64,000 nt of DNA from Tessaracoccus sp. OS52 (GTDB taxonomy: Bacteria; Actinomycetota; Actinomycetes; Propionibacteriales; Propionibacteriaceae), in assembly GCF_020687685.1 (NCBI RefSeq), contig NZ_JAJEWM010000001.1, positions 62,001-126,000 on the forward strand, given 5' to 3'. Positions 58,527 to 64,000 of the stretch are shown here, piece by piece. The notes beneath the pieces are model-generated. The model was not told the DNA's origin and made no database searches. It saw only the letters and a list, made by a program, of their open reading frames with translations. The position numbers and the translations under genes are program-made. How positions within the stretch are numbered: position 1 is the stretch's first letter; each line of letters opens with the position of its first letter.

Positions 58527-60047
58527 GTGACGAAGACACTGCTCGAACTGCGCAACATCAGCAAGACGTTCCCGGGCGTGAAGGCCCTGCAGAACGTCAG
58601 CCTCGATCTTCGGGCCGGAGAGGTGCTCGGACTGTGCGGAGAGAACGGGGCCGGCAAGTCCACGCTCATGAAGGTGCTGACCGGCATCTACACCCATGAC
58701 CCGGGGGGCGAGATCTGGATCGACGGGGAGCACGTCGAGGTCTCCGGCGTGAACCATGCGCGTGACCTGGGCCTGTCGATCATCCACCAGGAACTGAACA
58801 TGGTCAGCGACCTCACGGTTGCGCAGAACCTCTACATCGGTCGAAAGGGTAGCCACAACGGTGGCTGGATCAACGACGCCAAGATGAACCGCAAGGCCGA
58901 GGAACTGTTCCAGCGCCTTGGGATGGACATCAACCCGAAGGCGCGCGTCGGTGACCTCTCCGTTGCGCGTCAGCAGATGGTCGAGATCGCGCGCGCCCTC
59001 TCCTACGACTCTCGGATCCTGGTCATGGACGAGCCGACGGCGGCCCTCACCATCTCGGAGACCGAGGCGCTGTTCGGGATGATCCGAGACTTCATCACTC
59101 CTGAGACCGGTCTGATCTACATCTCCCACCGCATGCCGGAGATCGAGGAGATCACCGACCGTGTCAGCGTCCTGCGCGACGGCCAGTACGTGGGCACCGT
59201 CAACACCCACGAGGTGGAGATGCGAGAGATCATCTCCATGATGGTCGGCCGCGAGGTGTCCGCAGAGGCCCGCCCGCGCAACAAGCGACTCTCCGACGAA
59301 GTGGTACTGAAGGTCTCCAACCTGAGCAGCCGCCACCTGCTGCGCGACATCAACTTCGAGGTCCGCAAGGGCGAGATCCTCGGGTTCGCCGGGCTCATGG
59401 GTGCCGGACGCACCGAGGTGGCCCGTGCGGTGTTCGGGGCTGACCCGCGAACCAGCGGCGACATCGAACTCCATGGCCGCAAGATCAACATCCGTGCCGC
59501 CGCCGACGCCGTGCGCAACGGGATCGGGTACCTGTCAGAGGACCGCAAGGCCTTCGGGCTCCTGCTGGACCAGGACGTCAAGACCAACGCCGTGATGGCC
59601 GCCATGAACGACTACAACGTCGGCGGGTTCATCGACGACGGCAAGATCCGCACGGTCGCGCTCGACATGGTCAGCCGCCTGCGGGTCAAGACGCCGTCGG
59701 TGAACCAGCTGATGCGCAACCTCTCCGGCGGAAACCAGCAGAAGGTGGTCATCGCAAAGTGGTTGCTCCGCAACTGTGAGGTCCTGATCTTCGACGAGCC
59801 GACCCGCGGCATCGACGTCGGCGCCAAGGAGGAGATCTACGCACTCCTGGAGACCCTCAGCAAGGAGGGCAAGGCGATCATCATGATCAGCTCGGAACTC
59901 CCCGAGGTCCTGCGGATGTCACACAGGATCGCGGTCATGGCACACGGTCACATCACCGGAATCCTCGACAACGAGGACGCCACACAGGAAAACATCATGG
60001 AACTCGCCACCGTCGGCAAGGCCCAACTGAATGGAGAAGCAGCGTGA
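58527..60047 (+). CDS. Sugar ABC transporter ATP-binding protein (RbsA/MglA/XylG type)
   Basis: A 506-residue protein with two fused ATPase domains. First: Walker A GENGAGKSTLMKVL, signature LSVARQQMVEIARAL, Walker B ILVMDEPTAALT. Second: a degenerate Walker A (GLMGAGRTEVARAV, typical of this class), signature LSGGNQQKVVIAKWL and Walker B VLIFDEPTRGID. It energises import by the permease at 60044. The GTG at 58527 follows GAAGGAG; the large upstream extension of the frame crosses the operator region and is rejected. The stop overlaps the permease start (GTGA). Confidence 0.94.
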   Translation: MTKTLLELRNISKTFPGVKALQNVSLDLRAGEVLGLCGENGAGKSTLMKVLTGIYTHDPGGEIWIDGEHVEVSGVNHARDLGLSIIHQELNMVSDLTVAQNLYIGRKGSHNGGWINDAKMNRKAEELFQRLGMDINPKARVGDLSVARQQMVEIARALSYDSRILVMDEPTAALTISETEALFGMIRDFITPETGLIYISHRMPEIEEITDRVSVLRDGQYVGTVNTHEVEMREIISMMVGREVSAEARPRNKRLSDEVVLKVSNLSSRHLLRDINFEVRKGEILGFAGLMGAGRTEVARAVFGADPRTSGDIELHGRKINIRAAADAVRNGIGYLSEDRKAFGLLLDQDVKTNAVMAAMNDYNVGGFIDDGKIRTVALDMVSRLRVKTPSVNQLMRNLSGGNQQKVVIAKWLLRNCEVLIFDEPTRGIDVGAKEEIYALLETLSKEGKAIIMISSELPEVLRMSHRIAVMAHGHITGILDNEDATQENIMELATVGKAQLNGEAA

Positions 60048-61102
60048 ACAAGTCCGACAACACCGCCGGGTCCCGCCGGGTGATGGGCACCGTCGAGGAG
60101 GAAGGCGTCGAGGGTTCCGCAGTAGCGGCGAAATCCTCAAGAGCCTCAAACGTCCTGAAGTCGTCCATCCAGCAGATTTTCGTCTTCGCCGCCCTCGTGG
60201 CCATCTACATCTTCTTCGCTTTCGCCGCTCCGAACTTCGCGCAGCTCTCGATCGCCTTGGACATCGTGCAGCAGTCGGCCTACATCGGCGTGATGGCACT
60301 GGGTGCGACGTTCGTGATCGCGACCGGCGGTATCGACCTGTCCGCCGGCACCGGCATGACTCTCGTCGCCGTCATGGCGGGCGTGTTCCTGTCCGCCGAA
60401 TGGATGAACATGCCACTTGGCGGCGGTCTCATCCTGGTGATCCTCGTGGGAGCCCTGATCGGCCTCGTCAACGGCTTCAATATCTCCTTCCTCGGGCTCC
60501 CGCCGTTCATCGCCACCCTGGCGATGATGATGGTGGCCAGGGGACTGGCGCTGATCATCTCGAACGCCTCCACGATCTCGATCAAGAACCCCGGCTACAT
60601 CTGGATCGCCTCCGGCCAGTTGATCCCGGGCGTCTCCAACGCGGTGCTGGTGTTCATCGTCCTCGCCATCGTGGCGGGCGTCCTGCTCAACAAGACACTG
60701 CTCGGGCGCTACGCCCTGGCCATCGGCTCCAACGAGGAGGCCACCCGGCTGTCCGGTGTGAACACCAAGATCTGGAAGACCCTCGTCTACGTGATCGCCG
60801 GCGTGTTCGTCGCGTTCGGCGCCATCCTGTACTCCGCGCGCTTCGGCTTCGTGCAGCCCGCTGAGGGCGTCGGCTTCGAGCTGAATGTGATCGCCGCCGT
60901 CGTGATCGGCGGCACGTCGCTGGCCGGTGGCCGCGCCAACATCATCGGCACCGTCGTCGGCGCACTGATCATGGAGACCCTCAAGAAGGGCCTCCAGATG
61001 ATGGGCATCGCCCAGCAGTGGCAGCTCGTGGTCACGGGCATCGTCGTGCTGATCGCCGTGTTCGTCGACATCGTCCGCCGCCGCCGCGCGTCGGCCGTCT
61101 AA
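60044..61102 (+). CDS. Sugar ABC transporter permease (RbsC/MglC type)
   Basis: A 352-residue permease with about ten transmembrane segments after a polar ~40-residue N-terminus. Hallmarks: GATFVIATGGIDLSAGTGMTLVAV and the conserved NEEATRLSGVNTKIWKTLVYVIAG, VIGGTSLAGGRANIIGTVVGALI. GTG start overlaps the ATPase gene by 4 bases. Works as homodimer with the fused ATPase. Confidence 0.94.
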   Translation: MNKSDNTAGSRRVMGTVEEEGVEGSAVAAKSSRASNVLKSSIQQIFVFAALVAIYIFFAFAAPNFAQLSIALDIVQQSAYIGVMALGATFVIATGGIDLSAGTGMTLVAVMAGVFLSAEWMNMPLGGGLILVILVGALIGLVNGFNISFLGLPPFIATLAMMMVARGLALIISNASTISIKNPGYIWIASGQLIPGVSNAVLVFIVLAIVAGVLLNKTLLGRYALAIGSNEEATRLSGVNTKIWKTLVYVIAGVFVAFGAILYSARFGFVQPAEGVGFELNVIAAVVIGGTSLAGGRANIIGTVVGALIMETLKKGLQMMGIAQQWQLVVTGIVVLIAVFVDIVRRRRASAV

Positions 61103-61139
61103 CCCCAAGAGTCCCCCGAAACAACCCAACCACCGCCAC

Positions 61140-61180
61140 GGAGCAACCGCTCCAGGCATCTGCAAAGAGCACTGCTGCTC
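61140..61180 (+). other. Two small hairpins in the intercistronic leader of the binding-protein gene
   Basis: GGAGC-aacc-GCTCC (61140-61153) and GAGCA-ctgc-TGCTC (61167-61180) lie in the 97-bp gap between permease and binding-protein genes, just before the GAAAGGAAAAG ribosome binding site. Such structures often protect the more abundant binding-protein message after processing (inference). Confidence 0.55.
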
Positions 61181-61199
61181 AAACTGAAAGGAAAAGACA

Positions 61200-62285
61200 A
61201 TGCGTCTTTTGCGTTCCGCCATCGCCGCGACGTCGCTGCTGGCACTCGGCCTCACCGCCTGCTCGACGTCCACCCCCACCGACACCGCCGAGCCCGAGGA
61301 CACCGCCGTCGAGACCACGGCGGAGGAAAGCCCAGCCGAGAGCCCCGCCGAGAGCGAGAGCCCCGCCGAGGGTGAGAGCCCCGCCGAGGGTGAGAGCCCC
61401 GCAGGCGACGTCCCCATGGGCAACGGCGAGACCATCTACCTCGTCTCGAAGGGCTTCCAGCACCGCTTCTGGCAGGCCGTCAACGAGGGCGCCCAGCAGG
61501 CCGGCGAGGAGTTCAACTACAAGGTCGAGTTCGTCGGCCCCGACGACGAGACCAAGGTCACCCAGCAGATCGACCAGCTGAAGACCGCGCTCGACAGCAA
61601 CCCCATGGCCATCGGCTTCGCCGCCCTCGACACGGGTGCCGCCGAGCCTGTCCTGCAGGAGATCGAGGCCAAGGACATCCCGATCGTCGCCTTCGACTCA
61701 GGCGTCGACTCCGACCTCCCCGTAACCACCGTCCAGACCGACAACGCGGCTGCGGCAGCTGAGGCCGCCAAGCACATGGTCGAGCTGACGGGCGGCACCG
61801 GCACCGTCGGACTGGTCTGCCACGACCAGACGTCGCAGACCGGCAAGCAGCGCTGCGAGGGCTTCTCCGACTACATCAAGGAGAACGCACCCGACATCAA
61901 CCTGCTCGAGCCCCAGTACGCGGGCGAGGTCGGTCTTGCGGCCAACACCGCCAAGGCGATCATCCAGGCCAACCCTGACATCGTCGGCATCTACGGCACC
62001 AACGAGGCCGCGGCCACCGGCACCATCCAGGGCGTCAACGAGGTCGGCGCCGACGTCATCGTCATCGGCTTCGACTCCGGCAAGACCCAGATCGACGCCA
62101 TCAAGAACGGCCAGCAGGCCGGTGCGGTGACCCAGTCCCCGGTCAAGATGGGCTACGAGACCGTCGTCGCCGCCATCAAGGCCGCCAACGGCCAGGAACT
62201 GCCCAAGATCATCGACTCCGGCTTCGCCTGGTACGACGCCGAGAACATCGAGGATCCCGAGATCGCGGCAAACCTCTACGAGTGA
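61200..62285 (+). CDS. Sugar ABC transporter substrate-binding lipoprotein (RbsB-like)
   Basis: A 361-residue type I periplasmic-binding-fold lipoprotein (signal LRSAIAATSLLALGLTACS, lipobox LTAC). A ~55-residue acidic tether of ESPAE/EGESPAEG repeats links the lipid anchor to the binding domain, which starts ETIYLVSKGFQHRFWQAVNE and contains IDQLKTALDSNPMAIGFAALD, VAFDSGVDSDLPVTTVQTDN and GIYGTNEAAATGTIQGVNE. Given fucI downstream, L-fucose or a related hexose/pentose is the likely ligand. Confidence 0.93.
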   Translation: MRLLRSAIAATSLLALGLTACSTSTPTDTAEPEDTAVETTAEESPAESPAESESPAEGESPAEGESPAGDVPMGNGETIYLVSKGFQHRFWQAVNEGAQQAGEEFNYKVEFVGPDDETKVTQQIDQLKTALDSNPMAIGFAALDTGAAEPVLQEIEAKDIPIVAFDSGVDSDLPVTTVQTDNAAAAAEAAKHMVELTGGTGTVGLVCHDQTSQTGKQRCEGFSDYIKENAPDINLLEPQYAGEVGLAANTAKAIIQANPDIVGIYGTNEAAATGTIQGVNEVGADVIVIGFDSGKTQIDAIKNGQQAGAVTQSPVKMGYETVVAAIKAANGQELPKIIDSGFAWYDAENIEDPEIAANLYE

Positions 62286-62323
62286 GGCATCGCGGCCCCG
62301 GCCGCACACTCGCCCAACAACAA

Positions 62324-62359
62324 CCAGCGGCACCGTCCCCAACCGGGCGGTGCCGCTGG
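62324..62359 (+). terminator. Stem-loop between binding-protein gene and fucI
   Basis: A perfect 12-bp stem (ccagcggcaccg/cggtgccgctgg) with a 12-nt loop lies 38 bp after the binding-protein stop and 49 bp before fucI. There is no U-tract, so it is probably a partial terminator or 3'-end protector that lowers fucI relative to the transporter. Confidence 0.75.
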
Positions 62360-62408
62360 CACAACCTGCAGAACCGAAGATTCCCCAGAAGCGAGAGGTG
62401 TTACCTGT

Positions 62409-64000
62409 ATGACCAACTATCCGAAGATCGGCATCCGACCAATCATCGACGGGCGTCGCCGCGGGGTTCGTGAGAGCCTCGAAGACCAGACGATGAACAT
62501 GGCTCTGCGGGTGAAGGAGCTCTACGAGTCCGAACTCCGCTACCCCGACGGCACCCCGGTGCAGGTGGTGGTCGCCGACACCACGATCGGACGCGTCTCG
62601 GAGGCGCAGGCCTGCGGTGAGAAGTTCCAGCGCGAGGGCGTCGGCCTCACCCTGTCGGTCACCCCTTGCTGGTGCTACGGGTCGGAGACCATCGACATGG
62701 ACCGCCGGATGCCGCACGCGATCTGGGGCTTCAACGGCTCCGAACGGCCGGGCGCCGTGTACCTGGCAGCCGCGCTCGCCGGACACACCCAGCTGGGGAT
62801 CCCCGCTTTCGGCATCTACGGCGAAGAGGTCCAGGACGCCGACGACGACTCCATCCCCGACGCCGTGCGCGAGCGCCTGCTCGACTACGCCCGCGCCGGT
62901 CTCGCCGTCGCGCTCATGAAGGGCAAGTCCTACCTGTCCATCGGTGGCGTCTCCATGGGCATCGCTGGCTGCGTGGTGAAGGAGGAGTTCTGGAACCACT
63001 ACCTGGGCATGCGCAACGAGTACATCGACATGGTGGAGATCGAGCGGCGCATCAAGCTCGAGATCTACGACAAGGACGAGTACGAAGTCGCCTACAAGTG
63101 GGTCCGCGACAACCTCAAGCAGGGTGAGGACTTCAACCCGCCGGAGTTCCAGCGTTCCGCCGAGGAGCACGAGGAGTGGTGGCCCTACGTCACGAAGATG
63201 GTCCTCATCGGCCGTGACCTGATGGAGGGCAACCCGAAGCTGGCCGAAATGGGCTTCGAGGAGGAGGCGGGCGGCCACGGCGCGCTCATCTCCGGATTCC
63301 AGGGCCAGCGCCAGTGGACCGACTACCTGCCCAACGGCGACCTGATGGAAACCCTCCTCAACACGTCCTTCGACTGGAACGGCAAGCGCAAGCCCAGCCT
63401 GATGGCCACGGAGAACGACAACCTCAACGGCGCCTCCATGGTGTTCAACTACCTGCTGACCAACCGGGCGCAGATCTTCTCCGACGTCCGCACCTACTGG
63501 AGCGCCGACGCCATCGAGCGCGTCACCGGCCACCGCCCCGAAGGGCGTGCGGCAGCGGGCGTCATCGACCTGCGCAACTCTGGCGCCACCACCCTCGACG
63601 GCACGTTCGCCGCCAAGGATGACGACGGCAACCCCGTGGTGAAGCCCTGGTGGGAGGTCACCGACTCCGACATCGAGGCCATGATCCAGGAGACCACCTT
63701 CCACCCGGCCAACACCGGCTACTTCCGTGGCGGCGGCTTCTCGACGCACTTCCGCTCAGCGGGAGAGGTGCCGGTCACCATGACCCGGATCAACTGGGTC
63801 GACGGGTTGGGTCCGGTCCTCCAGCTGGCTGAGGGCTACACCGTCGAACTCCCCGACGAGGTGGCCAAGACCATCGAGCTGCGCACGGATCCGGGCTGGC
63901 CGACGACCTGGTTCGTCCCCAACATCACCGGAGAGGGGGCCTTCACGTCCGTCTACGACGTGATGAACTCCTGGGGCTCCAACCACGGTGCCATCAGCTA
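62409..64000 (+). CDS. fucI: L-fucose isomerase, 3' end outside the window
   Basis: The visible ~530 residues cover most of an L-fucose isomerase (usual length ~590), which interconverts L-fucose and L-fuculose (also D-arabinose and D-ribulose). Family motifs: [22 protein letters not shown] at the N-terminus, [60 protein letters not shown] and [14 protein letters not shown]; the Mn-binding Glu and Asp of the [10 protein letters not shown] and TENDNLNG regions are in place. The ATG at 62409 gives the canonical start. Downstream kinase and aldolase genes would be expected beyond the window. Confidence 0.94.
   Translation, partial: MTNYPKIGIRPIIDGRRRGVRESLEDQTMNMALRVKELYESELRYPDGTPVQVVVADTTIGRVSEAQACGEKFQREGVGLTLSVTPCWCYGSETIDMDRRMPHAIWGFNGSERPGAVYLAAALAGHTQLGIPAFGIYGEEVQDADDDSIPDAVRERLLDYARAGLAVALMKGKSYLSIGGVSMGIAGCVVKEEFWNHYLGMRNEYIDMVEIERRIKLEIYDKDEYEVAYKWVRDNLKQGEDFNPPEFQRSAEEHEEWWPYVTKMVLIGRDLMEGNPKLAEMGFEEEAGGHGALISGFQGQRQWTDYLPNGDLMETLLNTSFDWNGKRKPSLMATENDNLNGASMVFNYLLTNRAQIFSDVRTYWSADAIERVTGHRPEGRAAAGVIDLRNSGATTLDGTFAAKDDDGNPVVKPWWEVTDSDIEAMIQETTFHPANTGYFRGGGFSTHFRSAGEVPVTMTRINWVDGLGPVLQLAEGYTVELPDEVAKTIELRTDPGWPTTWFVPNITGEGAFTSVYDVMNSWGSNHGAIS

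Overview
The window is GC-rich, densely packed bacterial DNA of actinobacterial type. Support for that assignment: a CarD-type RNA polymerase binding protein, a ClpB preceded by an HspR-type HAIR inverted repeat, WXG100/CpnT-like type VII secretion proteins, GTG/TTG starts and a class E-type sortase. A member of the Propionibacteriales is plausible, but that is inference. I found no rRNA, tRNA, CRISPR, insertion sequence or prophage gene.

Layout. 1-15.7 kb is a carbohydrate island: two glycoside hydrolases, a DeoC-like aldolase / PfkB kinase / RbsD-FucU mutarotase operon, a SorC regulator, an ABC sugar importer with a parallel beta-helix protein, a zinc alcohol dehydrogenase, an aldo/keto reductase and a LacI regulator. 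LacI-type operators of one sequence class lie in front of several of these units. 15.7-17.6 kb holds an HTH-MntA/HepT toxin-antitoxin pair and a long hairpin-repeat array. 17.6-30 kb is a beta-galactoside island: a LacI regulator, ebgA-ebgC, an APC permease, then a DMT transporter, an ABC importer and an MGH1/GH63-like hydrolase. Two identical 18-bp palindromes tie the two halves together. 30-38.6 kb is mixed: PEP mutase-like protein, CarD, DinB, a DUF302 operon and a rhodanese operon with matching CsoR/CstR-like operators, an NmrA protein, an FAD oxidoreductase and an aldo/keto reductase. 38.7-52.2 kb carries clpB, two secreted proteins, a MATE exporter, asparaginase, a spermidine-synthase-like protein, a sortase-like protein lacking its catalytic His, pyrE, lemA, a SPOUT methyltransferase and fba. 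52.2-58.3 kb has a subtilisin and a type VII-linked toxin locus. 58.5-64 kb is an RbsABC-like importer followed by fucI, which runs off the window.

The most unusual content is not classical genes. Two families of nested-hairpin intergenic repeats each occur at two distant places: family A at 16.7-17.6 and 33.3-33.7 kb, family B at 23.8-24.3 and 47.5-47.7 kb. An apparently uncharacterised ~135-residue two-repeat cysteine domain is attached to three otherwise unrelated secreted proteins within 15 kb. Two operons share the operator ATACCC-N4-GGGTAT next to sulfur/persulfide-type genes. A WXG100/CpnT-like N-terminal domain and its putative nuclease toxin are encoded as two separate, abutting ORFs.

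All assignments come from reading the sequence and remembered family signatures; no database search was possible.
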